From: Paraburkholderia oxyphila NBRC 105797
GTDB taxonomy: Bacteria > Pseudomonadota > Gammaproteobacteria > Burkholderiales > Burkholderiaceae
Reading direction: 5' to 3'
Assembly (NCBI RefSeq): GCF_000685075.1
Contig: NZ_BAYD01000027.1
Location: 52,154-116,153 of the forward strand
DNA: 64,000 bases
Of this stretch, positions 34,504-43,578 are shown piece after piece. The notes under the pieces were generated by a model. That model did no database searches, was not told the origin of the DNA, and worked only from the letters and a program-made list of their open reading frames with translations. Numbering within the stretch: the first letter of the stretch is position 1; every line of letters begins with the position of its first letter. Both the position numbers and the translations under genes were made by a program.

Positions 34504-35457
34504 CTAGCCGACTGGCAGCATCAGATAGGTACGCGCCACCTGATTGCCGAGCTCGTAGACGCGCACAAGGAACTGTGTGAGGAAGGTATGCACGCCCACC
34601 GAAAATATCTGCCGGAGGTCCGAATAAAGAAGTTCTGCGCGCAGCTTGCCGGCCGCACGCTCGACCTCGCGCGACGCATCGGTGCGCAGCAACGCGAGAT
34701 TCGCACAGACGCCCTCCATCGAGGCGAGCAGCGATCGCGGCATCTGCTGGTTGAGAATCAGCAGCTCGACCACGCGCGCGGGCGTCACCACATCGCGATA
34801 CACCTTGCGGTAGATCTCGAGCGCGGACACTGAGCTCAGGATCGAGGTCCAGTAGTAGAAATCCTCGAGCTGTCGCGCGGCGGAGCGGGAATCCGGCCGG
34901 TCGACCTCCACGAAGCGCACGTCCAGAATGCGTGCCGTGTTGTCCGCCCGTTCGAGGAAGGTGCCGAGCTGCGTGAAGTACAGCGCGTCGTCCTGCAGTG
35001 CGGTGCCCACCCGAACGCCGCGAGAAAGATGCGAGCGGAATTTCACCCACTCGAACAGCGCCTCCGGGTTCGTGTTGAGCTCGTCCCCGCGCAGATGCCC
35101 GGCGAATTGCAGCCACGTGTCGTTGACGGTCTCCCACCACTCGGTGGTGAGCGTGCCGCGCACCGCGCGCGCATTCTCGCGTGCCGCCTGAAGGCATGAA
35201 TAGATGCTGGAAGGGTTGGTCGGGTCCGCCACGAGAAAGTGCAGTACGTTGCTGCGCGTCGTCTTGTCGTAGCGCGTGTCGAAGGCCGCATCGAGCTCGG
35301 AGATGCGCAGCACCGCGCGATGGGTGCGCGTCTCGTCGTCGGCGTTGCCGGGCAGCAGCAGCGCCTTCAAGTTGATGTCGAGCATGCGCGCGGTATTCTC
35401 GGCGCGCTCCATATAGCGGGCCATCCAGAACAGGTGATCGGCGGTACGGCTCAGCAT
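34504..35457 (-). CDS. Alpha-E domain protein (Anbu operon)
   Basis: A 317-residue all-helical alpha-E (DUF403) protein, recognised from MLSRTADHLFWMARYMERAENTAR at the start and the repeated LERADNTARILDVRF. The family always accompanies the circularly permuted ATP-grasp and transglutaminase proteins. It has been proposed to act in a peptide-ligation pathway, but no activity is established. It lies 46 bases after the ATP-grasp gene and 52 before the transglutaminase gene. Confidence 0.92.
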   Translation of the reverse strand: MLSRTADHLFWMARYMERAENTARMLDINLKALLLPGNADDETRTHRAVLRISELDAAFDTRYDKTTRSNVLHFLVADPTNPSSIYSCLQAARENARAVRGTLTTEWWETVNDTWLQFAGHLRGDELNTNPEALFEWVKFRSHLSRGVRVGTALQDDALYFTQLGTFLERADNTARILDVRFVEVDRPDSRSAARQLEDFYYWTSILSSVSALEIYRKVYRDVVTPARVVELLILNQQMPRSLLASMEGVCANLALLRTDASREVERAAGKLRAELLYSDLRQIFSVGVHTFLTQFLVRVYELGNQVARTYLMLPVG

Positions 35458-35503
35458 GGTCGCTCCTCTTCGTTTCCAGCTTTCGTAGTTGTCCAGGGTG
35501 CGC

Positions 35504-36910
35504 TCATTCGAGCACCCAGGTATCTTTCGTGCCGCCGCCCTGCGACGAATTCACGACCAGCGATCCTTCGTTGAGCGCGACGCGCGTGAGCCCGCCCGCC
35601 GCGAGCTGAATCTTCTTGCCCGACAGCACAAATGGACGCAGATCGATGTGGCGCGGCGCGATGCCGGCTTCCACGAAGGTTGGGCAAGCGGAAAGCGACA
35701 GCGTGGGCTGCGCAATGTAATTGGCCGGACGGGCCAGCAGCCGCGCGCGAAACGCCTCGATTTCCTCGCGTGTCGAAGCCGGGCCGACCAGCATGCCGTA
35801 GCCGCCCGCCCCGTGCACTTCTTTCACGACGAGCTCGGGCAGGCGATCGAGTGTCCAGGCAAGGTCTTCGGGCCGCCGGCATTGCCAGGTCGGCACGTTG
35901 TTGAGAATGGGCTTTTCTCCGAGGTAGAACGCAATCATGTCCGGCACGTAGGGATAGATCGACTTGTCGTCGGCGACCCCCGTTCCCATCGCGTTTGCCA
36001 GCACGACACGGCCGGCTCGATACGCCGTGAGCAGCCCCGGCACGCCCAGCGCGGAGTCCGCGCGAAACGCGAGCGGGTCGAGGAAGTCGTCGTCCAGGCG
36101 GCGATAGATGACGTCCACGCGCCGCGGCCCTTTCGTCGTTCTCATGAATACATAGTTATCCTCTACGAACAGATCGCTGCCCTCGACAAGCTCGACACCC
36201 ATTTCCTGGGCCAGAAACGTATGTTCGAAATACGCGGAGTTGTACATGCCCGGCGTGAGCAGCACCACGACGGGATCGTCCACGCCATCGGGCGCGCACG
36301 AGCGCAGCGTCTCGAGCAGCAAGTCGGGGTAATGCGCGACGGGCGCCACCTTGTGCTGGACGAACAGCTCGGGAAAGAGCCGCATCATCATCTTGCGGTT
36401 TTCCAGCATGTAAGAGACGCCGGAGGGCACGCGCAGATTGTCTTCGAGCACGTAGAACGCGCCGTCGCGGCCATCGCGCACGATGTCGATCCCCGCGATA
36501 TGCGCATAGACACCCAGCGGCAGATCGATGCCCTGCATCTCGGGCCGATACTGTGCGTTGGTGTAGACCTGCTCGGCAGGAATCACGCCCGCGCGCACGA
36601 TGTTGCGCTCGTGATAGACGTCGTGAAGAAAGAGGTTCAGCGCCTGCACACGCTGGCGCAAGCCGCGCTCGAGCAGCGCCCACTCGTCGGCGGGAATGAT
36701 CCGGGGAATCAGGTCGAAGGGAATCAGCCGCTCGGTTCCCGACAGGTCTCCATTGACTGCGAAGGTGATGCCGACACGTCTGAACAGCAGGTCCGCTTCG
36801 GCACGCTTGCGCGCCATGGTCTCGCTGGTCTGCCGCTCCAGCCAGTGCTGGAAACGTTGGTAGTGTGGGCGCACCGCGCCCTCGTCGCGCATTTCGTCAT
36901 GGACTTGCAT
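35504..36910 (-). CDS. Circularly permuted type-2 ATP-grasp protein (Anbu operon)
   Basis: A 468-residue protein of the circularly permuted ATP-grasp family, with LFLHDVYHERNIVRAGVIP, VLEDNLRVPSGVSYMLENR and the C-terminal LVVKEVHGAGGYGMLVGP as recognisable blocks. The last resembles an ATP-grasp glycine-rich loop with Lys. Such enzymes join a carboxylate and an amine, so a peptide or amide ligase is expected. The ATG at 36910 gives the usual N-terminus (MQVHDEMRDEGAVRPHYQ); an upstream in-frame ATG at 37057 is not needed. It is the first gene of the four-gene Anbu operon. Confidence 0.9.
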   Translation of the reverse strand: MQVHDEMRDEGAVRPHYQRFQHWLERQTSETMARKRAEADLLFRRVGITFAVNGDLSGTERLIPFDLIPRIIPADEWALLERGLRQRVQALNLFLHDVYHERNIVRAGVIPAEQVYTNAQYRPEMQGIDLPLGVYAHIAGIDIVRDGRDGAFYVLEDNLRVPSGVSYMLENRKMMMRLFPELFVQHKVAPVAHYPDLLLETLRSCAPDGVDDPVVVLLTPGMYNSAYFEHTFLAQEMGVELVEGSDLFVEDNYVFMRTTKGPRRVDVIYRRLDDDFLDPLAFRADSALGVPGLLTAYRAGRVVLANAMGTGVADDKSIYPYVPDMIAFYLGEKPILNNVPTWQCRRPEDLAWTLDRLPELVVKEVHGAGGYGMLVGPASTREEIEAFRARLLARPANYIAQPTLSLSACPTFVEAGIAPRHIDLRPFVLSGKKIQLAAGGLTRVALNEGSLVVNSSQGGGTKDTWVLE

Positions 36911-37221
36911 CGGCTCGTTCTCGCGCGTAGATGCAGCGACGCTTCCTGCTCGCATGAGCTTCTCGTCATGCGCGGCGCGCTGCGGTACGAGCAAAAAAGC
37001 AAGGCGTATGCCATCCGCAGACCGCGCATTGCGCGCCGTAATGGTGCAAGGCGCCATGCACCACCGCGTTGCGCGCGGGCGACAAGCGCCGCCGAACTGC
37101 CGCTTGCCTCATCATAGTGCATCTTCGGCGCGCCGATGGTCCTGCATGGATCCGATCCATCCGGCATTAGATCTGATCATTCACCGGCTATCGCCGCCCA
37201 TGCGAGCAGCGGCAATGCCAT
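36911..37221. other. Promoter region of the Anbu operon
   Basis: About 310 bases between the glycosyltransferase stop and the ATP-grasp start. It must hold the operon promoter; I cannot pick out convincing -35/-10 elements or repeats. Confidence 0.4.
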
Positions 37222-38703
37222 TCAGCGCGACTGGACCGCCGTCCCGCGCCCCCGGGTGGCGCCGAGGCCGGTGCGCTGCTGCACGCCCCACTTGCGACGC
37301 CCGAGCAGGAAGTGCAGCCAGCCGAGCGCGGCGCCGGCGTGACGCATCAGCTGGAACGAGAACGGCTCGAAGATTGCCGCGAGGAGCGCCATGCCGAAGC
37401 TGGAGCTCGTACGGTCCCCGCTCCATCGCCGGTACAGGTGCACCGAAAACAAATGGAACGCGAGGTCGATTGCGATCTTCCCGACGATCACCGCGAGCAC
37501 CGGCAGCACGATCGCGAAGCGCCCGTCGAAGAGGAAACCGAGCAACAGCGCGAACGCCGTGAGGCCGTATATCGGCTGCACGGTGTCGAACGCCTTCACC
37601 GGCAGCATCATGAGCCCGAGCTTGCCGTAGCGGCGATTGCCGGTCATGTCGCGATACCAGTACTGGGTCTGCAAAAAGCCCGCGAACCAGCGGCGGCGCT
37701 GCCGCAGGAAACTGGCGAGCGTGCCCGGCGCGTCGGTGCGCGCGCGGGCGGCACCGATCACGCGCACGTCCCAGCCGAGCGCTTCGCGCGCGGAGTGGCG
37801 CCGCAGACGGTGAATCAATTCGTAATCCTCTACAAGGCAATGCGGATCGAAGCCGCCCACCTGCATCACCGCTTCGCGCCGGAACGCCGCGAACGCCCCG
37901 GAGACAAGCAGCAGACTGTCGGCGCGCATCCAGGCAAAACGCGAGATGAAATTGCGAATGTATTCGTAAGTCTGGAACCACTGAAAAAAGCGCCCGCTCG
38001 GCGAGGTGCCGCAGACCGGCGTGAGCAGTCCCGCCGCCGCCACGAGCGCGGGCTCACGGCCAAACGCGTCGGCCATTGCGGCGCAGGCGTCAGGTTCGAG
38101 CAGCGTGTCGGCATCGACCGTCATCACCGCGTCGGTTTCCATCATGCCGAGCGCCGCGTTCAATGCGCGCGCCTTGCCGCCGTGCGGCAGCTTCAGCCAG
38201 CGCAGGCTCGGATAGTCGGGCGAAGGCAGGCTCAGGCGCCCTTCGCCCGGATCAGACAGTCCGTAACGCCCTGCGAGCAGCGCTGCGGTGCCGTCGCTCG
38301 AGCCGTCGTCGGCGATCACGATCTGCTGCGGGGCGCGTGTCTGCGCAAACAGCGCGTCGAGCGTGATCGGCAGCACAGCCGCTTCGTTGTGCGCGGCGAC
38401 GATCACGCCGAGCGTCGGCTGCGCTTCGGGCAACGCCGAAGCAGCCGTCGTAGCCGTCGGGCCGGCGGGACGCAGCAGCACACGCGCCTGCCAGGCCACG
38501 AATACGAGCAGTACCGTGTCGTAAATCACATAGGCAATGCCGGTCGACCACGCCACCACGCCTTGCAGAAAGAATGCGCGCGCAAACAAGATCCCCCAGA
38601 GCACCATGACACCTAGATGGATCGCAATGCTGGCAAACGGTGTTCGCACCGGCGTGAGGCGCGGCGACGTGCGTACGAGCACCTGGTCAAGCGAGTCGTT
38701 CAA
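37222..38703 (-). CDS. Membrane-bound family 2 glycosyltransferase (poly-GlcNAc-synthase-like)
   Basis: A 493-residue processive-type GT2 enzyme. Two N-terminal membrane helices are followed by the GT-A domain with IVIADDGSSDGT, VMTVDADTLLEPDA, the acceptor-site VEDYELIHRL and the product-binding RQRRRW motif. Two or three C-terminal helices complete the pore. The architecture is that of PgaC/NodC/hyaluronan synthases, so it probably polymerises and exports an N-acetylhexosamine-type glycan. No deacetylase or export partner genes are adjacent; the cytochrome b561 gene lies 19 bases upstream. Confidence 0.85.
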   Translation of the reverse strand: MNDSLDQVLVRTSPRLTPVRTPFASIAIHLGVMVLWGILFARAFFLQGVVAWSTGIAYVIYDTVLLVFVAWQARVLLRPAGPTATTAASALPEAQPTLGVIVAAHNEAAVLPITLDALFAQTRAPQQIVIADDGSSDGTAALLAGRYGLSDPGEGRLSLPSPDYPSLRWLKLPHGGKARALNAALGMMETDAVMTVDADTLLEPDACAAMADAFGREPALVAAAGLLTPVCGTSPSGRFFQWFQTYEYIRNFISRFAWMRADSLLLVSGAFAAFRREAVMQVGGFDPHCLVEDYELIHRLRRHSAREALGWDVRVIGAARARTDAPGTLASFLRQRRRWFAGFLQTQYWYRDMTGNRRYGKLGLMMLPVKAFDTVQPIYGLTAFALLLGFLFDGRFAIVLPVLAVIVGKIAIDLAFHLFSVHLYRRWSGDRTSSSFGMALLAAIFEPFSFQLMRHAGAALGWLHFLLGRRKWGVQQRTGLGATRGRGTAVQSR

Positions 38704-38722
38704 GACAATCCTTTTTCGTTGT

Positions 38723-39298
38723 TCACGGCATCATCCGGCGCAGCACCGAATGACGATCGACCCATTGATGCTTCAGCGCGCCCGCGACGTGCAGCGCAAG
38801 CACGCCGTACAGCGCGTAGCTGCACGCCGTGTGCAGCGCACCGAATTGATCGTGCAACTGGTTCTTGGTTGCGGGATCGAGATTCATGATGAAGCCGATG
38901 CGCGGCCACTGAAACAGGCCGAACAGATACATCGGATGCGAAGCGGCGGCCACCCAGGCCGAATCGTGCAGCCAACCGGAGAGCGGCATCGCGAAGATGA
39001 GGACATACAGCGCAATGTGCGCGGCGTGCGCCGCCGTGCGCTCCCATGACGGAAACTCGGCGGGCAGCGGCGGCGGCCGGTGCGTGAGGCGCCATAGCAC
39101 GCGCAGGATCGCGAGGCCCAGCACGGTAATGCCGATGGATTTGTGCGTGTCGATGACGAAACGAATCGACTCGTCGGAAAGCGTGCCGTCGGGCAACAGC
39201 GCGGCAGTCAGGCCGAGCGCGACATTGGCGAGGATCAGCAAGGCGATCGCCCAGTGCAATAGCACCGCGACACGCGTGTACTTCTGCGCGGTGGCCAT
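38723..39298 (-). CDS. Cytochrome b561 family protein
   Basis: A 191-residue four-helix di-heme membrane cytochrome of the bacterial b561 (CybB) type. Candidate heme ligands are His in VAVLLHWAIALL, THKSIGITVLG, and HDQFGALHTACSYAL or LALHVAGALKHQW. CybB-type proteins oxidise superoxide or quinol at the membrane. The ATG at 39298 starts right before helix 1; upstream in-frame extension is possible but adds unlike residues. It precedes the glycosyltransferase gene by 19 bases. Confidence 0.87.
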   Translation of the reverse strand: MATAQKYTRVAVLLHWAIALLILANVALGLTAALLPDGTLSDESIRFVIDTHKSIGITVLGLAILRVLWRLTHRPPPLPAEFPSWERTAAHAAHIALYVLIFAMPLSGWLHDSAWVAAASHPMYLFGLFQWPRIGFIMNLDPATKNQLHDQFGALHTACSYALYGVLALHVAGALKHQWVDRHSVLRRMMP

Positions 39299-39832
39299 CG
39301 TCTCGAAACCGGGTTTAGCGGAAAGGGGAGTTTTCACGTGAGCGTGCAGTAACGTTTCAGTTTGGAATAACGCGCCGCGCGGCAGATTTATTCCCTTGCG
39401 CAACAAGGACTGCACGGACCGCAGCGCACGCGCATGCCTCGGTATGCCACCGGCATGACGGCAGGCGGTGCCCGAACGGCGATCCGCGCATTATGCGCCC
39501 TCGCCTCGCGCTGCGCAGAAGCCAGCCGGAGACGCACGCAGGCGTGAAAAAAGCCGGAACTCCGCGCGCGCGATTCATGCGTTTCGCATAGGAAATCCGG
39601 TGCACTGCAAGACGCTTTCAGGAAGCCTTCGCCCTATCTCGATTTCCCGATGCGAATCAAGTGCTTACTGAATTGATGCAGCGCACAAAAATTCTCTTGA
39701 CACGACTTTCTTTTGAGATATCATGAAGTCGATTGCTGCATCGCACCAATACGCGAACCGGTGATCGACAGAAAGTTTTCTTTTTTTCGTAACGGAACCG
39801 ACGCGTAACGGTCCACCATCAGGAACGACGAC
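39299..39832. other. Divergent control region between cytochrome b561 and phasin genes
   Basis: About 530 bases with no supported gene. The left part holds the b561 promoter, which I cannot identify. The right part holds a good sigma-70 promoter for the phasin (39697-39724) and a long untranslated leader of about 100 bases. Confidence 0.5.
39697..39724 (+). promoter_or_regulatory. Sigma-70 promoter of the phasin gene
   Basis: A perfect -35 hexamer TTGACA at 39697-39702 and -10 TATCAT at 39719-39724, 16 bases apart. A transcript starting near 39731 would have a leader of about 100 bases before the phasin ATG. Confidence 0.82.
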
Positions 39833-40393
39833 ATGACTCTGCCTACCCCCGAACAATTCGCCGCAACCCAGAAAGCCGGTCTCGAAGCGCTCTTCGGTCT
39901 CACGAACAAGGCGTTCGAAGGCGCCGTCAAGCTCGCCGAGCTGAACATCGAAACGGCCCGCGCCGCCATCGCCGAAGGCCAGGAACATGCCCAGCGCACG
40001 CTCTCGGCAAAGGATCCGCAAGGCTTCTTCGCCCTGCAGGCAGGCTTCGCCCAGCCGGCCGCCGAGAAGGCACTGGCCTATGGCCGCAACGTCTACGCGA
40101 TCGTCTCGGCCGCGCACACGGATTTCGCGCAAGCCGCACAAAGCCAGTTCGAGCAGCAGCAACAAGCCGTGCAATCGCTGATCGACAACGCAGCGAAGAA
40201 CGCACCCGCTGGCTCGGAAACGGCCGTCGCGGCATTCAAGTCGGCGATCACGGCTGCGCAAGGCGCCTACGAGTCGGTGAACAAGGCCGCCAAGCAAGCC
40301 GCCGAAATGGCCGAAAGCAACTTCGAAGCGGTCACCAAGGCTGCGTCGAAGGCTGCCGCTCAAGCCGCGCGTGGCGCGAAGCAAGCAGCGTAA
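39833..40393 (+). CDS. phaP: Phasin (PHA granule-associated protein)
   Basis: A 186-residue amphipathic, alanine-rich helical protein of the phasin_2 family, which coats polyhydroxyalkanoate granules and controls their number and size. The hallmark N-terminus is PEQFAATQKAGLEALFGL, then NKAFEGAVKLAELNIETAR. The C-terminus is an Ala/Lys-rich tail (KAASKAAAQAARGAKQAA). AGGA lies 11 bases upstream of the ATG. A strong promoter and strong terminator make it a separate, probably highly expressed unit. Confidence 0.95.
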   Translation: MTLPTPEQFAATQKAGLEALFGLTNKAFEGAVKLAELNIETARAAIAEGQEHAQRTLSAKDPQGFFALQAGFAQPAAEKALAYGRNVYAIVSAAHTDFAQAAQSQFEQQQQAVQSLIDNAAKNAPAGSETAVAAFKSAITAAQGAYESVNKAAKQAAEMAESNFEAVTKAASKAAAQAARGAKQAA

Positions 40394-40458
40394 CAAGTCA
40401 GGCCAACGCCCTTCGGCGTTGTCGACCGGGCGCCCGGACGGGCGTCTCGGTCTGCCAG

Positions 40459-40498
40459 AAAGCGGGATCCGCGCGTAGCGGAGCCCGCTTTTTCTTTT
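40459..40498 (+). terminator. Rho-independent terminator of phaP
   Basis: AAAGCGGG..TCCGC and GCGGA..CCCGCTTT form an interrupted 13-bp stem, followed by TTTTTCTTTT on the plus strand. It lies about 65 bases after the stop. Confidence 0.88.
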
Positions 40499-40527
40499 CG
40501 TGCTTTCATTTCGCGCTTTCGCTTCGC

Positions 40528-41637
40528 TCACCCGCTGCAGCTTCCCACATCGAACATCGTCTTCATCGCACAGGGCGAAGTCAGCATGCGCGCGCCGTCA
40601 TGGCCCACGCCGGGCACGATGTGAAACTCTTGATTCAACTCCACCGGATGACGCGTCTGCATGTAGCGAAAGAATCCTTGCGCCCGCGCCAGGCGCTGCG
40701 GCCCTTGCGCCTCAGCCGCGCAAGTCTTGTCGAGTGAAGCCGAGGCGGGATCGTCGTCCGCACCGCCCACGAGATAGACGATGCGCCGCTGTGCGTAGCG
40801 CGCTTCGAGCTGCTCGGGCGTGTGCCCGAGCATGAAGACGGGGCGCGCCTCCATGCCGTATTTCCAGGTATCGAAGCCGGGGCAGCGGCCAGCGTCGAAG
40901 CGGGCAGGCGCGCCATCCGCACCGGGCCGCAGCGCGTCGAAATAGGCATACGACGACGGGCTCGCCACCACGAAACGCACGGCGATGCCCGCTTGCGCAA
41001 GCGACTCCGGTGTTTCCGATGCGATCGCATAGCGTTGCAGCACCTGCGCACCGCCCGAGTGGCCCGCAAACACGATCGTCTTCAGATTAGGGAAACGCTG
41101 TTTGTCGGCGAGGCGGCGCGCGATCGCATCGAGCACCGCATAGGCGCTCACCGGCGTGCCCGTCGCGGCATCGGCCCCGCCCATCCACGCGTTGCCCTCC
41201 CAGCTCAGGAGATCGGGCGGCGCAGCGTGGGTCCGCGTGTCGGCGGTCGAAAGAAACTGCGGGGCAATCAGCAAGGTGCCGGCGGGATCCACGCCCGCCG
41301 CTTCGGCCAATGCGCGTGCGTGCTGCGCGGTGCGGTAATAGTCGTCGGCGTTGCGCAAGCGGCCGTGCAGCACGATCACCGCTCGCACGATGTCCGGCTG
41401 CGGCACGCTCCAGTCCCTGCTGATGTCGAGCGCAAACTCGCCGTGGCCCTGCGCGGTGTCGATCGGCATGCGGCCAGCTGCAATGGACGCGACCGTGCGC
41501 GAGTCCGCTCCGGGGGCATGACGCGCACTAGCCGGAGCGGCCAGCAATGCGGTGGCCAGCATCCCGGTCAGGGTGGCGAGCAGTCTGGCTCTGAGCAAAC
41601 GCCAAGGCGCGGGGCCGCGCCGCCGAATCGAACCCAT
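40528..41637 (-). CDS. Secreted alpha/beta-fold hydrolase
   Basis: A 369-residue protein with a Sec signal peptide (basic start, then LLATLTGMLATALLAAPASA). The nucleophile elbow is VFAGHSGGAQVLQ with Ser194, and the likely catalytic His is in VPGVGHDGARML near the end. HGRLRNADDYYRTAQHA is the oxyanion region. Four Cys in the second half could form disulfides, consistent with a periplasmic or extracellular location. The substrate is unknown; the phasin gene next door is convergent, so a polymer-degrading role is only a guess. AAGGGA precedes the ATG. Confidence 0.8.
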   Translation of the reverse strand: MGSIRRRGPAPWRLLRARLLATLTGMLATALLAAPASARHAPGADSRTVASIAAGRMPIDTAQGHGEFALDISRDWSVPQPDIVRAVIVLHGRLRNADDYYRTAQHARALAEAAGVDPAGTLLIAPQFLSTADTRTHAAPPDLLSWEGNAWMGGADAATGTPVSAYAVLDAIARRLADKQRFPNLKTIVFAGHSGGAQVLQRYAIASETPESLAQAGIAVRFVVASPSSYAYFDALRPGADGAPARFDAGRCPGFDTWKYGMEARPVFMLGHTPEQLEARYAQRRIVYLVGGADDDPASASLDKTCAAEAQGPQRLARAQGFFRYMQTRHPVELNQEFHIVPGVGHDGARMLTSPCAMKTMFDVGSCSG

Positions 41638-41753
41638 GGTGTTTCCCTTCGGAAATACGCCGCAAAAATCGTTCGAAGCGCAAGCCGCGCGACAGGATCG
41701 TTGTACGCGGCGCGAACCCAGCCGCGCCGCCGGTCCGGCCCGCCTTCAGTGCA

Positions 41754-42443
41754 TCAGGAGCCGAACATGCGGCTCACCGCATGTTCGAGATGGTCGCGCA
41801 TGGCCTGCGAGGCGCGTGGCACGTCGCGCGCCTGGATGGCTTCCAGCACTTCGAGGTGCTCCTGCTGCACGATGCGCTGCCGCTCGATGGACTTCACGAG
41901 CGAGAGATTGCGCGACAGATTCATGCTGAACACCATCTGCTCCTGGATGCCCGAGAGCGCGGTGATGAAGAACTGATTCTTCGAAGCGCGGGCGACGGCC
42001 ATATGAAACGCGAAGTCGTCCTTCGCGCCAATGCCCGAAGTTTCGACGATGGTCTGGAGGTTGTCCCATTCGCGGCGGATCGCTGCGATATCGTCGTCGT
42101 CGGCCTTCTGCGCGGCGAGCGCCGCCGCGCCCGATTCGACGACCACGCGGTACTCGTAGCAGCGCCGAATGTCCGACAACGTTTCGAGCGGCGCGAAGCG
42201 GCGCACGTCCGGGTCGGGCCGGCGCATGACTGTCGTTCCCGAGCCGTGGCGCGTGGCGATGATGCCATCCGCACGCAATTGCGCGAGCGCTTCGCGCACG
42301 GTGGGACGCGAGGTCGCGAAGCGTTCCGCGAGCATGTGCTCGGTCGGCAGCCGCTCCCCTTCCTTGTATTCGCCTTCGATGATGCGGTTCAGGATGTCGC
42401 TGTAAATCCGCGCCGGCATGTTCGGCGCTTTCTGCTCAGCCAT
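41754..42443 (-). CDS. GntR-family (FadR subfamily) regulator of sugar-acid catabolism
   Basis: A 229-residue regulator. The N-terminal winged helix (IYSDILNRIIEGEYKEGERL, then LAERFATSRPTVREALAQLR) is followed by an all-helical FCD ligand domain with candidate metal ligands in DDFAFHMAVARAS and EHLEVLEAIQARD. FCD regulators sense carboxylic or sugar acids. It heads a minus-strand group whose upstream genes are sugar-acid enzymes. Three palindromes of the type T-x-G-T-N3-A-C-x-A in this region (44392, 55547, 58318) fit FadR-subfamily operators and are its likely targets. Confidence 0.9.
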   Translation of the reverse strand: MAEQKAPNMPARIYSDILNRIIEGEYKEGERLPTEHMLAERFATSRPTVREALAQLRADGIIATRHGSGTTVMRRPDPDVRRFAPLETLSDIRRCYEYRVVVESGAAALAAQKADDDDIAAIRREWDNLQTIVETSGIGAKDDFAFHMAVARASKNQFFITALSGIQEQMVFSMNLSRNLSLVKSIERQRIVQQEHLEVLEAIQARDVPRASQAMRDHLEHAVSRMFGS

Positions 42444-42579
42444 GGTCAGGTGCTACGCGGTGAGTTGTCAGGTATGTCACAGATTGTAAGTCATACGGCG
42501 CATGCGTTGAGCGCAGCAGCCCTGCCGCGCGGCTCGCCGTGCGCACGAACCGGCTCGGATCGCCCTTCAAAATCGCCCT

Positions 42580-43512
42580 TCAATCGAGCGCGCTCACGCC
42601 GATGCGCAACGACGCCGTCTCCGTTTGTCCCGGCTCCAGCCAGCGCAGGCCGAGACCGTTGTGAATCGCATCGGGCAGGCCGAGCCATGGCTCCACGCAA
42701 TAGAAGTCCGAGTCGGGCGCGAGCGTCCACGAGGTCACGGCGTACCAGGGCACCGAGCCGGGACGGCGCAGATCGATTTCGACAGCGCGCCGCAGCGTAG
42801 GCATTTCGATGCGGACCGGCCCCGCCGGCTCGCCTTCGAGACAGTGAAACCGGTCGACGATCCGCGGGTCGTCGAATCTGTAGCGCGCGGCGCCCGCCTC
42901 CGGCGCGCTCGTTGTGCCGTCCGCCAGTTGATGCCGGTACACGTTGCGCGGCAGCGCGAGGGTCGCCGCGCCGCGCTGCGTATGCGGCAGGGCGAAATAG
43001 AAATGATGACCCGCGTAATACGGCATGCTGGCCTCGAGCGTATCGGCTGCGTTGGCCGCTGCCGTATTCGTCGTGATCAGCTCGACCTCGAGCGTCGCTT
43101 CGTCCACGAGTCGATAAACGGCTTCGAAACGGAAACGGAATGGATAGCCCGTGCGCGTCGCCTCGCTATCGGTCAAGGTCATGCGGACACCGTCGCCATG
43201 CGGATCGACTTGCGCCTCGAACGGCAACTCTCGCGCGAAACCATGCATGGGCACTTCGCGCACCACGCCCTGCGCGTCGCGCCATAAGCCGATGCGGCCG
43301 TCCACGCGATGGCGTGCGATGAAAGGAAACAGCAGCGGGTTGCCGCCGCGCACGAGCGCGGGCTGGCTCCAGTCGGCCGCGTCGGGCCAGTGGATGATCG
43401 GCGCGCCGTGCAGATGCCACGAGAGCAGCCGCCCGCCGGCTTGCGGAGCAACCAGCAGGCGCGAGCCGCCGCGCACGATTTCGATGACGTCCTGATCCTG
43501 AAACTTCGCCAT
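42580..43512 (-). CDS. Aldose 1-epimerase-like (galactose mutarotase fold) protein
   Basis: A 310-residue beta-supersandwich protein of the mutarotase superfamily, with the sugar-site His in VPMHGFARELPF and MPYYAGHHFYFALP and the likely catalytic Glu in FYCVEPWLGLPDAIHNG. Family members interconvert anomers of hexoses, uronates or hexose phosphates. It lies between the GntR gene and the RraA-fold gene, all on the same strand, which suggests it acts on the cyclic form of the sugar acid entering this pathway. Confidence 0.83.
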   Translation of the reverse strand: MAKFQDQDVIEIVRGGSRLLVAPQAGGRLLSWHLHGAPIIHWPDAADWSQPALVRGGNPLLFPFIARHRVDGRIGLWRDAQGVVREVPMHGFARELPFEAQVDPHGDGVRMTLTDSEATRTGYPFRFRFEAVYRLVDEATLEVELITTNTAAANAADTLEASMPYYAGHHFYFALPHTQRGAATLALPRNVYRHQLADGTTSAPEAGAARYRFDDPRIVDRFHCLEGEPAGPVRIEMPTLRRAVEIDLRRPGSVPWYAVTSWTLAPDSDFYCVEPWLGLPDAIHNGLGLRWLEPGQTETASLRIGVSALD

Positions 43513-43578
43513 TTCGTATCGGATAAAGAGAAAAATTTCGGCGCGGCCTCGCGGCTCGCTGTACGTTCAGCTACGCGC

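Noticed and set aside
30944..34580. Long plus-strand frames opposite the phosphatase, Anbu and transglutaminase genes
   Set aside because: Antisense shadows of high-GC genes; the minus-strand proteins have full catalytic motifs.
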